A DNA stretch of 64,000 nt from NCBI GenBank assembly GCA_011634665.1, contig WAEK01000001.1:2974001-3038000 (forward strand), in the 5' to 3' direction. Each line of letters begins with the position of its first letter. Position 1 is the stretch's first letter. This DNA comes from Mortierella sp. BCC40632. Lineage: Eukaryota; Mortierellomycota; Mortierellomycetes; Mortierellales; Mortierellaceae. A program made the translations under genes and the position numbers. Shown here piece by piece: positions 12,098 through 24,493 of the stretch. Below the pieces are notes generated by a model. It was not told the DNA's origin. It worked only from the letters and a program-made list of their open reading frames with translations, and ran no database searches.

Positions 12098-13555
12098 TTG
12101 TGCCTTTGTGTCTGTGTTCAACCAGGCCAACCATTGCTCACTGCCCATACTCCCTCCCTTCCCCCGTCTGCCCTACTCTTCTCTTTACTCGAATAGGTCG
12201 CAGAGGTCGTGATCGACTATACAAAATGCGACAAGGCCGGTCTGGACTTTGTCCCCGTGCCTTCCGACTCGTTCTCGGCACATTTCCCAGGCACCTCGGG
12301 CAATGGTGTCACCCCCGAGTACAAGTCCAAGCCTGGAGTTGGTTCGGCCAACAATGTGACTTGGACCACCACCAAGTGTACCATCAAATTCAACGTCCCT
12401 GCGCGGATGAAGCAACCTGTGTTTATGTACTATCGTCTGTCCAACTTTTATCAAAACCATCGTCGTTATGTAAAGTCATTGGATTCGAAGCAACTCTCGG
12501 GTGTGGCAAGGAGTGCTGCAGAACTGAAGGGAGGATCGTGTGATCCTCTTGCTGTTGTCACGGAGAATGGTGTTCAGTATCCAATCTACCCCTGTGGTCT
12601 TATCGCCAACTCGGTCTTTAACGGTAAGGGAACAAAATGGACAATGCAACAGGTGTGCAATCGCGTTTTGAGGTTGGAGGTTTCCAATGCTGATTGTGGA
12701 GACTCAACGATAAACCATGTTCGATTTTTTTTTTTTTTTTTTTATTATTATTATCATTTATTATTATTGTTGTTGTATATTATTAGATACATTGGATTTG
12801 TTCCTGCATCCCTTTGATGCAGAGACCAACCTAAACAAGACTTATATCTTTTCGGACACGGACATTGCATGGCCCAGCGATTCGAAAAAGTATGGCGCCA
12901 CGACATATCAGGATTATTCTCAGATCCGACCTCCACCCAACTGGCGCAACTTTGCCAGTGGTTATTCTGATTCTTCTCCACCCATCAATGTGACCAAGGA
13001 TCAACATTTCCAGGTCTGGATGCGTACTGCAGGATTGCCCAATTTCAGAAAGTTGTATGCCAAGAATGAGGAGGATGATTTGCCCAGTGGCACCTATACC
13101 ATCGACATTGACATGAGTAAGTGAGGAGAAGGAGGAGGAGGGTCCTTGCTATTCTGTTTTCAATGACCTTGGTCTTTTATTTCATCCCAGAGCATCCAGA
13201 GCTAACTTTGCTCCACTATTTCATGTTTTTCTCAGACTACAATGTGACCTCGTACGGCGGCACGAAATCGCTTGTCCTCTCCACAGCATCGTTTATGGGT
13301 GGTCGTAACCCTTTCCTTGGAATTGCCTATGTGGTCGTCGGTGTCCTGTGTGTTGTTTTGGGTCTTCTCTTTACAGCACGTCATTTGTACAAGCCAAGAC
13401 GTTTGGGTGATCATACTTACTTGTCTTGGAACCAGAATGCAGCCACCAGTAATGCGATGGCTGGTGCTGCAGGAGCCGGAGCCGGAGCCGCGGCAGGACA
13501 TGGTGCAGTTGTAGGGTCGACAGCGACCGCCACTGGAGCTAGTGCACGTTACTAA
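10811..13555 (+). CDS. CDC50/LEM3-family subunit of P4-ATPase lipid flippases
   Basis: I predict 402 residues from five exons: 10811-10844, 11116-11249, 12197-12623, 12823-13116 and 13236-13555. All junctions are GT-AG and the phases close (1209 bases). CDC50 proteins are obligate partners of P4-ATPases, which move phospholipids from the outer to the inner leaflet in Golgi, endosome and plasma membranes. The typical features are all present. The N-terminal [18 protein letters not shown] motif is followed by TM1 ([20 protein letters not shown]). The large ectodomain contains YTKCD, an [13 protein letters not shown] stretch, N-glycosylation sites and a [12 protein letters not shown] segment. 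TM2 ([20 protein letters not shown]) precedes a short Ala/Gly-rich tail. The first exon is only 34 bases, and its junction with exon 2 lies inside the conserved NTAF motif, which supports the model. The length matches the family (about 390-415). Confidence 0.93.
11027..11095 (+). repeat. (TC)n tract forming the 3' end of CDC50 intron 1
   Basis: This is an uninterrupted 69-base TC repeat ending 20 bases before exon 2. It doubles as the polypyrimidine tract of that acceptor. It is complementary to the GA tract of intron 2 (see findings). Confidence 0.95.
12041..12094 (+). repeat. (GA)n tract in CDC50 intron 2
   Basis: This is an uninterrupted 54-base GA repeat about 100 bases upstream of the exon 3 acceptor. 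On the transcript it is a purine tract fully complementary to the TC tract of intron 1. Confidence 0.95.
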
Positions 13556-13613
13556 AGCCTTCTGTGGAATAGGAAGGAGGAGAGGAGGATGAGGGAAGGG
13601 AAGAATTTTGGAC

Positions 13614-13660
<47 letters not shown>

Positions 13661-14056
13661 AAGGTTCATTTTCCAAGAAACGTACGCCTGATGGCCCTAG
13701 AAGATTGAGCCACTGCAAATGGTTTAAACATGTGAGGCATCCTCCAGAGAAGCAGTCCAAGAAGAAAGGAACAAAGAGGCATAAAAGACTGTTAAATGTG
13801 CTGTAAGAGATGATAGGTCTCTACGAACTTGTCCTTTAAAACGCATCATTTTGTACTTTTTTTCTACATACTCGCATACCTGTACTCTAGTATGTCGATA
13901 CCTCCTGGTTAAAAATAAGGAGTCTTAGTAGTGCATCTTTCCGTCAATTGACCAATACCGAAAGAGGAGGAATAGAAGGCAACCTCACTAAGACATTGGG
14001 GGGAGGGGCAGGGGGGTGAACGGTCTAAGTAGCCTAGAACATCCCCACATACCCAT

Positions 14057-14098
<42 letters not shown>

Positions 14099-14199
14099 AA
14101 ACACTTCTCCATCGATCTGTGTAAAAAAAAGTACTTGGTATCTACAGAGGAATGTCTTGTTAAAAAACAATGACGACAAGAAACCGATCTGAGTTGGAG

Positions 14200-14251
<52 letters not shown>

Positions 14252-14537
14252 AAAAAGAACTGTGTGGTCTCTCGGGTTGTGGAAAATCATTCTCATGTTG
14301 GGGGAGGGCGTAAAAAACTATTTGTCCGCTTCTCTCCCTCCCTCTCTCTTTTCTCCAACTCTCCCATTGCAAGACAATACATCAATCCACTCAAGAGTAT
14401 ATGACAAATAACAAAGACATTATATTACGTCGAGTTGACATTGGACGTGAAAGCGACAGATGTGAGAGGAAGAGAGTGACTAACATACATTGACGAAGAA
14501 AGGAGAGTAAAAAAAAGTGAAAGGAAGAATCCTCATG
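13556..14537. other. Convergent intergenic region with three simple repeats
   Basis: This stretch separates the 3' ends of CDC50 (plus) and the Zn2Cys6 gene (minus). It holds a 40-base A run at 13619-13658, a (CA)n tract at 14059-14093 and a (GA)n tract at 14204-14248. The unique part at 13660-13920 shows no reading frame of note. Confidence 0.75.
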
Positions 14538-17500
14538 TCAGGACCAAAGGGTACCATAAGGTGCAGCAGCAGGTCCCGCAGGACCTCCCGCGGGATGACT
14601 ACCGCTTCGTCCATTCGGATGATGGTATTGAGCTCCCGGTGCACCTCCAAAATTGACCCAATACCGCATCGATTCATCGTGAGATGCTCCCGGTGCACCG
14701 GAAGTGGTCATGATTGGCGTCATCATTGACCCAGAGCCGGGTGGCATGCTCGCCGTCATGCCATAACTAAGTTCATTCATTGAATAGTCGCGTGGCCCCT
14801 CCACACCAGGTGAACCTGAGGGGGCCATCTTGTTAGAATCCATGGGACCTACAACAGGCGACATGGCTAGTGGCATGGACACGCTAGGTTGTCCAATATA
14901 AGGTTGCTGCTGATGCTGAGGATGATGCTGGAGATGTTGCTGGGGATGATGCTGTTGTTGCTGTTGCTGCAACATCCTCATAGCATAGCGGTGACTACGG
15001 ATGACAGGGGCACCAGGGGCCACACCTGGCCCTGGAGCCGCAACAGACATAGGCGTCATGGTTGGGGTCATGGGCACGGGAGAGCCCGAAACAGAACCAC
15101 CCGTACTGCGAGCCAAATCAACCTCAAGCTGCTGTTTCAACTGATTTCTTTGAAGCTGTTGTCTAAGCAACTGCTGCTGCTGTTGTTGCTGCTGCTCCAA
15201 TTTGAACAGTTCTGCAGACTTTGCCGATTGGCCAATAGCCCCGTTTGAGACAGGGGGTGGTCCGATGGGGGTGGTTGGCGATTCGATACTGGCAGCGGCT
15301 CCACCGAACGATTGCATCTGCTGGTAGTTTCGGTGTTGTTGTTGGATCTTGAGCTGTTGCTTTTGCTGTTCCATCAAATCCACAGAGACTGGTGGTCTGG
15401 GTGGTGCCTGCGCATTGTACAAGTACGGGGCCGTATTCATATTCATACCAGGGACAGGTGTTGGCGGAGCCACAGGAGCAAGGGGTGCTGTTGATGTTAC
15501 TGCCGTCAAAGGAGTCGCGCGAGGGGAAGGGGTCATCATGATCATGGTTGCAGCTGTGGTCACGGGCATTGATGAGACAGGGGCAGAGACAGGGGCAGAG
15601 ACAGGGGCAGGGGCAGAGACAGGGGACGTATACGGAACTTCAGTGATCGGTTGCAATGATGTCGGGATACAAGTAGCGTGCGACGATGCTGTGGACGTAT
15701 TCGACGACGATCCATCCAATGTTCGTTTCTTGCGCCATGGTTGGCCTGCATTCTCCTGTTGGATCATTGCTGTTGAATTCATTGAAGAGTTCGACTCTTC
15801 CTCCTCAACGGCGGCTGCCCTGGATGTGGTCGACAAGAATTGTTCCAGAATCTATCAAGAGTCAAGGGTGGATACAAGAATCAGAACCAGTTTGATGTGC
15901 AAAGAGGCACCAGGGACTTTTTTTTTTTTTTTTGTAAAAGAAAGAAAAATCAGATAGAGAGCACCTATTTCATCCTACCTTGATGCCTTCAGCAACACCG
16001 CCAGCAAAAGATGCTGCGGGAAGGAATCCTTCAAGAACCTGGACTGTTCGCCGATAGTATTCCATAGCAACTTCAGATCCACGTTTGTCATAGACTGCAT
16101 TCATGGCATGGATCACTCCAGCCTGGAGTAGTGCGTAGAGCACAAATCGGTTGACAATATAAGAACAATGCTCAATATCCAAACCTTGAGCAATATCGGT
16201 GATTGCCCTCCCGGATCCTGTGCAAATGGTGTTGGATTGAGCAGCAGCGGGTGAACCAGCAGCTCCAACAATGTAAGGCCGATGAAGCAGAATCAACGTC
16301 GTATTATAGACAATATGAAGATAAGCCGGGTATATTTCCGCATAATCTCGTGCAAGTTTGAGAACACGTCTGGCTTCTGCAAGGGCGCTTTGCTGTGGCT
16401 GTTGTTGCTGAAGAGAGGGGGGTAGTTGTTGAGGAGATCGAGTTGGTGAAGCAGGAGAGTTTCGCCACCCGACGTTGTTGATCATATTGGGATGGTGAAG
16501 ACCAGGGTTCTGCCAACGCATCTCTGGTGATAGATTGCTTAGCCACGAGGCGAGTGCACCTTCAATGTAGGACACCATGGAGTCATGGCCACCAAACTGG
16601 GGTGGCAGTGAATGGGCTGAATAAGAGTGTTGTAACACGGTGCTAAGGACCTGTTGAGAATAAGGGTAAAAAAAAGATAAAACCAAATGCCAGACCAACG
16701 TGTATGAAACGATTAACACACGTGCACAGCGACAGACATTGACAAACAACAATGTGCGCCAATAAGCTCTTTCTCTGCAGAACAGCAGGGCATGAAACCT
16801 TTGGAGTCGAAGCTCAATGCGGAGGAAATTGGAGGGTAGATGGCGCCACATCTTTCTTACCTTGACAAGACGGACCATACACAGGAATCCTCGAAGCTCC
16901 TGTTGGGCCGAGGGGCCGACGGGCAATTCCACATTGCTCTCTCTCTCGTGCATGATCAGGCTGATGCCCAGCCATGCAGAGAATTGGTGATCCTAGAGGT
17001 ATGAGATTGATACATGGAGAGGACAGAAGAGGAGGGATTAGGAGAGCGAAAGAAAAAGGTGTTGCACATTTTCAGGTTTCTGACAAACGTGAATATGTTA
17101 TATGTGCATGTGTGCATGCGTGTGTGTGCGCGTGTATGTGTCTTCTTCTTCCCACAGATATAAAACAGATCGCAAAAGAGACTTACAAGGATGAACATTG
17201 ACCACCAAAGATACCGGAGTGCATCCGCTTCAGGTCCACAAAGTGTTCTGGGATCATGATGGAGACCAAGCTCATGTGCCATCCGGATCGCCAACGAGAG
17301 ATAGCCGTTACTGCGCGAGGCCTTCCATTGGCCCTGATGATGGAATTGGGACATGAGACAGAGTGCTTGAACAGTACTCACGCGTGGCACATCCAGGAAC
17401 TCGTCCAGGAGCAAACGCGCAGCATCGAAATACCCTTGACTCATTGCTGCAGCCCGCTGTCGTGCCTCAGGACCCAGCTTGGTCCCTGTCGATGGAACCT

Positions 17501-18707
17501 TGGTCGCAACAGCCAAGAGAGCGTTGCACAACAATGGTGAGAGTGGAGCCACGGGATCCTGCTGATGGTCCTGATGCCATCTATCTTCGTCTACCGTTGG
17601 GCTCGCCTTGGGAGCACTTGTCCCCGTGGCTGCAGCTGCAGCAGCCGCAGCCGCAGCAGTGACGGCATAGGGGGCGTTTTTGGGGGGACAGTGTGGACAA
17701 TTCGCCTGACGCCACTGCTTCATGAAGAGAGGTTTGTGCACGATAGGGAGAAAGAGGTTAAAGTGGTTGAAAAAGTACTCCAGGAGATCGTTGGTTAGGT
17801 CGAGAGAGGTGGTTGGGGCAAAGATACGAGTCAGTTCAGGGGGAGGTGGTTCGAGACTCATGGCCGTGAACTGGAGATGACTGCGGCCATACTGCCGGGA
17901 CTCTTCTGGAGCAAGCCAGGGGAAGGGGACCGTAGTTCGGACAGAAGTCGTTCCCAGGTTATCAAACATATTGGTCAGTGCAGAGACGGCGTCATCCAGC
18001 GCAAGTGAGTCTTCACGATCGGGATCATGCGTCAAGTACAGCGAGTGGTGACTATCCTGGACAAATGGGAGGAGTGAGGTCAAGGGCCGGTGACGGGAAA
18101 TGAGAGGTGAATGGCGACCAAGGTGTGCGAGAGTGACCGAGGCCGACCGACAGTTTTGGGTTGAAGGTGTTGCAGACCGAGCAGAGTGGAGACGCGGGGT
18201 CGAGGGCTGCTTCTTGACAGGGACCAGATCGGGTGAAAAGATGCTTGACTGGTCATCCTCTTCCTCTTCCTCTTCCTCTTCATCGTCATCGTCGAGATCG
18301 TTGTTGATGCTGCTGTTGTCTTCGTTATCAGTCAAGGAGGCCGAGGCCTTATCCGTCGCCTGGGGACCAGAGGTGCGGGCCAAGTCTGAGGAAGAAGTGG
18401 TGGCGAGAGTAAGAGAGGAGGAGGACAAAGGGATCTTCTTCTTCCGGACGATGCTGGTGAGCATGTTCTCGATCTTGCCGAGACGGTCTTCGATCACCTC
18501 GACATAGCCCTTGGGTGGGCCACGCTTTGTGTTGCTGATGGTGTAGATGCACTGGGTCTTGGCTGCCCTGCATCCGCCACAACCGTCAGGTACACCATCG
18601 CATTTGACTCTGCGTCGCCGACAGTTATCACAGGCCTTGGTGATCTTGGATCTCTTTAGGGTGCTGCTGCTGCTGTTAAAGTCGAGCAGCATAGGCGAGT
18701 TGAACAT
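14538..18707 (-). CDS. Zn2Cys6 fungal-specific transcription factor, large
   Basis: I predict 1212 residues from four exons, read on the minus strand: 18707-17187, 16992-16861, 16650-15979 and 15851-14538. All junctions are GT-AG and in phase 0. The binuclear zinc cluster has Cys at 26, 29, 36, 43, 46 and 53 (CX2CX6CX6CX2CX6C) with the basic RRRRVKC loop. A linker and a coiled-coil-like dimerisation segment (VEVIEDRLGKIENML) follow. An acidic Asp/Glu run is encoded near 18240-18300. The middle homology (fungal_trans) region starts at FFNHFNLFLPIVHKPLF. It continues through ARLLLDEFLDVPRVSTVQALCLMSQ and the LRYLWWSMFIL/DHQFSAWLGI junction. The long C-terminal part is rich in Gln, Met, Pro, Ala and His, including a Gln run near 15180, and resembles an activation domain. 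It binds DNA in the nucleus by family. Target genes cannot be read from sequence, and I do not assign an orthologue. Confidence 0.92.
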
Positions 18708-19063
18708 GGTCAGGGGGAGGGGAGGTGGTGGAGGAGGAGGAGGAGGAGGAAGAAGAAGAGATGAGATAGGGTGGGATGAAGAAGCAGGAGTGGAGTGGGA
18801 GTGAGAGTGGGAAAGGCGTCGGAGGAAGAAGGTGTATGTAGGATCGAGGGTACCTTGTCAAAGGTACACCACGGAGCGACGAAGGGATCCAAGCGACGTT
18901 TGTCACGGCGTCTTGTTAGAGGCGGGGTCCAGTGGAGAAGTGGGACAGGATGGGGACTGGTCTGGTGCAGAGGAGTGGCGGGGCCAGATGATGGGCGTAG
19001 CTTTGCTCACTCACTCTCACTTGTACACTCACACACCCTCTCTCGGGGCAAGTGCAGACTTGA

Positions 19064-19097
<34 letters not shown>

Positions 19098-20912
19098 CGA
19101 GAGAAAGAGAGTAAAGAAGGCTCAGCAGGGAGCGTCCGGAGAAGGAGAAGAGGTGAAGGACGTGAGCGAGAGTGATGGGAGACGTGAGCACCGATAGATG
19201 GGGCGGAAGGGGACGGGATGTGAGAGTCTACAGTACTCGGGAAGGGGGCCAGAGGATGGAGAATGGCAAAGCTGGACTCGAAGAGATCAATGGGATCGGA
19301 CCGAGACAAAGAGAAATGGACGTGACAGAGGAGGAGTTGGACAACACCAGGGCGAGACAGAGCAGGGATGAGATGCTAAAGAAGGGGTGGGAGGGAGATA
19401 TGCGGAGAATAAGGGAATGCGGGAAAAGCGCAGATGCGGATGTGGATGCGGATGGGGAATGCAGTTTTGGGGGATGCAAATAAAAAGAAAAAGAAAAAGA
19501 AAAAGAACCAACCATAAACCAAAAACCATAAACCAGAAAGAAAAAAAAAGAAAAAGAAAAGAAAACAAAAGAAAAGAGAGCGAGTGAGAAGGAGAGTGCA
19601 ATGGAGTGAAGGGAAGGGAAGGATGGGAGTGATGGCGATTGGAATTAAAGAAGAAACAAAAACCACCAGGCCAGGGACAAAGACAAGAAAGAAAGAGAGA
19701 AAAGAGGCGGCGGAGAAAAAAAAGAGAGAGAGAGAGAGAGAGAAAGAAAGAGAAAAGAGAGAGAGTTTCGTGTGTGAGAAGAGAAAGAGAAAGAGAAAGA
19801 GAAAGAGAGACAACCGCGAGTCCAAATCGAATGGAATTTCTCAACCGACTGTTCGCTCTTTTGTATCTTTGTCTCTCCACAACCTCACGCGGGCAACAAA
19901 CTCGCCGACCTGGAGGACCGCGGCCTCGTCCTCAGTCCTTCTCATCCACGCTCTCTGCTCTTCTCTCCGTCCCTTGTCTACTGTACCCTGTCCTCTCTTC
20001 CTTAGCCCTCACCCTACTTCTCATTCCATCTCTCACTCACTACTCGCTCTTTGATTGCTTAAACTAGCCCAGGCCGCACAACCCTTGCAGATCAACCCAG
20101 CGCTCTCGTCCGTTCCTTTTTCTTCTTTTTCGACCACTCTGTTTTCAGCAAAGCTGTTGCTTTTTCCCTCTTCTTTTACAACCGTCTCATCCCATTCCGA
20201 GAAAAAAAAAAAAAAGAACGCAGAAGCGGGATGGTTCGTGGGGAATAGCATCGCCACCAGACTGGTCGGGTACTTGGGCGTTTTCGGGCAGGTCCGGTGG
20301 AAGGTTCATTGAGTACATAATGCAAGGACCTGGAGGGAAGAGAGGATACTTTTCGACTCTTTCCATCGAGTTCATTTCGATAACTGAGAAAATAAGAGAG
20401 AGAGAGAGGGAGAGAGAAAAAAAATACGATCTCCAAATGCGCACTCCTGAGACACACAGGCCCGCGCCCTGTCGGGGACTGACGAACAGAAAGCTGCAGC
20501 CTGATTAGCGGCCTTTCCCTGTCCGCAACAAACAAATGCGGCGCGACGAGAGTTTACCAAGCTTTTGCTCTCTTACACTCCCTCATTCTCTTTCTCTCCT
20601 CTTTTTTTTTTTTTTTTTTCCCTTTCTTTTCTTTTCTATTCCCTTACTCTCTCTTAATCTCTCTATCTCACTTTCACTTCGCGCCTGTAAACTTACCAGA
20701 TGCTCAATGTATACTATGTAGTCTAACGAGCGTCCCTCTCTGGCCCGTATTTCTTTATCTCTTCATACCCTATTTTCCGAGAATCGCCCGGCCCCTTGGC
20801 CTACAGCTGACACCAATAAGGTTGTCTGCGTCGACCCCTCTCCTCGCTCTTCTTGCCCGTTACCCGAGAATGGGAGACGAGCAGCGGAAGGGGGAAGGAA
20901 ACCTTCTTTTTT

Positions 20913-20963
<51 letters not shown>

Positions 20964-21252
20964 GAGAGTGTAGACGACCCGGCATGTTGAGCAGATCAAG
21001 AGCAGAACTGATCGACCGGACGCCCAACGAGGTCCCCCGTCCTTTCTGTCTTGCACCCACGGACTCGCTCACATCCCCCATTTCGTCCTCATATCATCTC
21101 GTCCTCTCCAGTCCCCTGGCCCAGTCGATGGAATCCAAGGAAGCCTGCGGCGCCCGAGCGGCCAATGGCGTTGGAAGAGACGCTGGACGAACGCAAAGCC
21201 CGGCGACTTGGTTACTTGGGTTAATGTGATATGTGTGCTTGTGTGTATATGT

Positions 21253-21287
<35 letters not shown>

Positions 21288-22218
21288 CGTTGTTGTGTAT
21301 GCGTGATGTGAGTCTGTGTGTGAGTCTCTTGCTCATTGAAGTCTCTCTCTCTCTCTCTCTCTTTCTCTGTCCGTCTGTTTGTCTGTCTGCACTATCTCTC
21401 CATGTCTGCGCTTGTGCCTGGGTGTTTGTCTGTTAGCTGTGTGATGGAGAGCCTTTGTGTGGACAGAGTTGATCAGTTCTTTGTCTGCGAATCCAATAAG
21501 GTTAAGCTCCTCTCTTTCTTCTTATTCACTAACTTGCAGTCCTCTTCGTCGTCCATCATCAAGAACCGGTTTGTGTCGCGTTCCCTTCCCGTCCTTCTTT
21601 TGCTCCTCAAAGGACCAATCCGTACCAGAGAGATGCCTAGGCCCATCACAGACGCCTTAGTCCATCCGGGCATCTTTCCTTTCCTTTCAATTCTCCTCTA
21701 CCACTGCAAAACTTCTTCCATTGCCAAAAAAAAAAAAAAAAAAAAAAACTTTTTCCTCTCAATTCCTTCTGACGCGTCTGCTCACCTTTCTATGTTGCAC
21801 GCTCACCCATGCCAGACAACGGCAAAAAGAGAGAGAGAGAGAGGAAAAAAAAAAAAGAGGCCGCCCCCCTAACTCGGTAGGCCCGGATTCGGCATGTAGA
21901 CACGTGCCTGCCCGCTCACCCCCTTCTCTTGCTCTTACTCCTCTTTTCTCCTTGCCCCGAACCTGCCCCCACCCCGTAAAAAAACGCCCATGGCACAACG
22001 CATGTATTTCACTCAAAGTACAGTCCTTTGGAGCAAAGGTAGAAAGGAAGAATGAGGATCAGACACAGGGGTGCGACGATTTCGTCCGCGAGGAGCTTTC
22101 CATAGACTATGAGGGAGCATGACGATTGTGTGCACCCAGTTATCATTGCAATGTGGGCTCTATTAAAAGAAGAGCGGGAACAAGACTAATGTACTGACTT
22201 TTGGTCGTCCTCATCTCC
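18708..22218. other. 3.5-kb region upstream of the Zn2Cys6 gene, no gene seen
   Basis: Plus-strand sequence at 18720-19820 is strongly purine-rich, which makes it the pyrimidine-rich leader/promoter of the minus-strand regulator. It contains (GAGATA)-like and (GA)n runs. Positions 19830-20200 and 20520-20720 are CT-rich. A GA tract lies at 20920-20953, a (GT)n tract at 21243-21290 and an A run at 21725-21748. Open frames here are repeat translations or lack recognisable character. Confidence 0.65.
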
Positions 22219-24111
22219 TTAGAGCTCGTTGATCCAAGCTCCAACCTTCAGACCCATAGCCTCGCCATGACCCAAGACAAATGCATGTACCATGCCTTGG
22301 TCACATAGGAACGACCTGATCTCGGGAAATAATTCCTGCATCTCGTAGTAGTTTTCGATAGGACTCCATTCATCCGTCTTGCCATAATAAAAGATGAATT
22401 TTGAGGCGTGTTCCTTCAACAATCCAGTGTCCATGGTCATGATCTGTTCCATTTCCTGACCCGCGAGAAAGAGACAGTTCTTGACCACCGAGCTGTGAAG
22501 CAACTGTTCAGACGTAACCTTGCTCATTTCATTGTCCTGCCCCGTAAAGGTCCCGACAATTGACTGGAAAACAGGTGGAGCCGAAAAGATGAAGCGAAGG
22601 GTACTGACAGCCCCGCCAAGAATAGACCTTGTCACTGGTTTGAAGAGGTTCTATCATTTACAATGCGTGCAGCATTAATAACAGCGTCAACATCAACAAA
22701 AGCAACAAAAGCAACAAAAGCAACAACAGGAATGAAATGATGAATAATGCAGTCGCGTGAGTTAGAGACCAATAAAGAGAGAGAAACTCTAAAAAAGCAA
22801 CTGACTCTGTTTCTCGGTAATGAAAATGAGAAAAAGAGAAAGAGAGACAGAGAAATGGAGAAAGAGAGAGGGCTGATGGGGGGAGCAAAGGCGGACAAAG
22901 CCCACCCGGGAGGTTCTAGTCCGGTGCAACGGTGCATTCTGCGCATGCCTTAATCATGGGCGGACCAAATGCAATACCTATCCCTCCGACTCCATTTCCT
23001 CGATTTCTGGACCAAGTCAAAATCCACTTTTGGTTTGTTTACCTTCATCTTGCGACCATTCGGTGTATCAGCAATACGATGGATGGTTGGAAAGAGCTCG
23101 AAAAGTCGTTCAATACCATGGTTGGGACGAGCCTTCAACACCTGGAGTGCCAACCAAGAACCCATGGAATGACCCGCAAGGATGAACCGTGTTCCCTTTG
23201 GATACATTTCAAAGAGTTTGTCCATAATGGCAATCTTGCAGTCGACCTGTTCTTGGAGAGTGTAAAGCCTCGAAGGGTCCAAGACGTGACTCCCGGCCGT
23301 GTGACCGAGGTGCGAGGCTAAGGTTCAATTAGATGTATTTTTTGCGATGGATGTAAGCACAATTGATAACGCTTTGGTATGGTCGCACCAGACCTTTCAA
23401 GCGCGACTTTGGCGTTGTGGACCCGTTGCCCGTCTTTCCACCTTTGGCTCTCATTGGTACTCACCCCCAAAGATGTCGATCGGGCCTTGGCATGTATCGT
23501 GCACTGTCTGCAAAAAAGGGATGTAGTAGTCAATCAGACCCGGGTTTCCTATCAACGCGAATCAAAGGACACGATAGAAAGGGACATTGTTATGACCTAT
23601 GGCAATATAGTCTTTGCTTGGTACCCGTTTGCCTCTCTCTAGGCATGAGCAAACCGTAGGATGTCAAGGTGCATGATCTGAACACTGCATGCTATTACAC
23701 ATTGCTAGTGCTGGAACGTATCCCGTCTCAATCGACCTGCTTTCGTCCTATACCTGGGATCATGAACAGCACTGTGTGCGGCGAAATCTTTCCTTCCTTG
23801 GGCGGGGACGATGGAGCCTCACGCGAAGGCCACCAAAGTGTAGGAACTTGGTCGCCTTGGATGTTCCAAATAGCTCGAACAGGTGACTTGAACATGGCTG
23901 CAGGGTTGACTACCGTTGGGCTTGGGGTATGGCTTGAAACAGGCTGTGCTGTAGACATGGCTGTGGTTGTTTGAGGTGCAAGTGGCGGGAGTGGTTGAGA
24001 TCTAGTGCTGGAAGCTAATGCAGTGGTGTGATGTTTATGAAGAGAAACGGAAATGACCGAGGTCGATCTAGGCAAGAATGGCTTAAGAGCGGGAAGGATC
24101 CTTCTTTGCAT
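22219..24111 (-). CDS. LDAH-type lipid-droplet-associated serine hydrolase
   Basis: I predict 382 residues from four exons, read on the minus strand: 24111-23754, 23548-23465, 23317-23043 and 22650-22219. The junctions are GT-AG and the phases close (1149 bases). The alpha/beta-hydrolase signature of the LDAH family is clear. An oxyanion-type PGNPGLIDYYIPFL motif is rebuilt across the exon 1/2 junction. It is followed by FGASHLGHT and the nucleophile elbow GHSMG with Ser about 198. The likely acid is Asp about 332 in YGKTDEW, and the likely base is His about 361 in MVHAF. LDAH proteins sit on lipid droplets and affect sterol-ester or triglyceride turnover; the enzymatic substrate is still debated. 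The roughly 100 N-terminal residues before SPHTVLFMIPG are Ser/Thr/Pro-rich and longer than in animal members. The start might therefore be an internal Met. The third intron (about 390 bases) is the least certain junction. Confidence 0.85.
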
Positions 24112-24493
24112 GCAATGAGGACTTGTGTTGTCCGATCGAGTGAACAGAACAGGGAGATGGATGCCGAGAGAAAAAAAAAAAACAATGTGCGCGAGAGTTA
24201 GAGATGAGGCAATGCCACAGGGCGAAGCGGGAAGCAGAATGACGGAGAGTAGAGAGTGGAGAAAGGGGGGAGAGGAGAGACAAAGGTCATCTCTCCCTCA
24301 GGGGTAGATTCTCGCTCTGTTCACGCCGACCACGCCTGGCGCACCCCTGCTGACCTACGGCCAAGCTGAATGTCGGCGTGTCGGACTTGTCTTTGTTCGC
24401 ATCAATACTCTTCCGCAGATCCCATCCCTTTGTCATCATCTTGGCAATCTCTTTTCCATCTCCCCACCCATCCTTCCCCGTCTCGGCTAGTCA
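24112..24493. promoter_or_regulatory. Shared divergent promoter region, LDAH-like and 5-phosphatase genes
   Basis: This 382-base interval separates two oppositely transcribed start codons. Its left half is purine-rich on the plus strand (A run at 24169-24181, GAGAGG blocks to 24290). Its right half, from about 24370, is pyrimidine-rich. Each gene thus has a CT-rich coding-strand leader, with a GC-richer core at 24290-24370 between them. No TATA box is evident. Confidence 0.6.

Noticed and set aside
13619..13658. 40-base A run after CDC50 as a retroposon tail
   Set aside because: It follows a normal gene with five exons, has no retroelement frame or flanking duplication, and similar runs occur all over the window.
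14889..15957. Plus-strand frames antisense to the Zn2Cys6 gene
   Set aside because: They mirror the Gln/Ala-rich C-terminal coding exon; the minus-strand reading is anchored by the zinc cluster and in-phase introns.
19584..20067. Two overlapping 140-156-codon frames rich in Arg/Glu/Lys
   Set aside because: They are translations of GA and AAAG repeats in the regulator's leader region.
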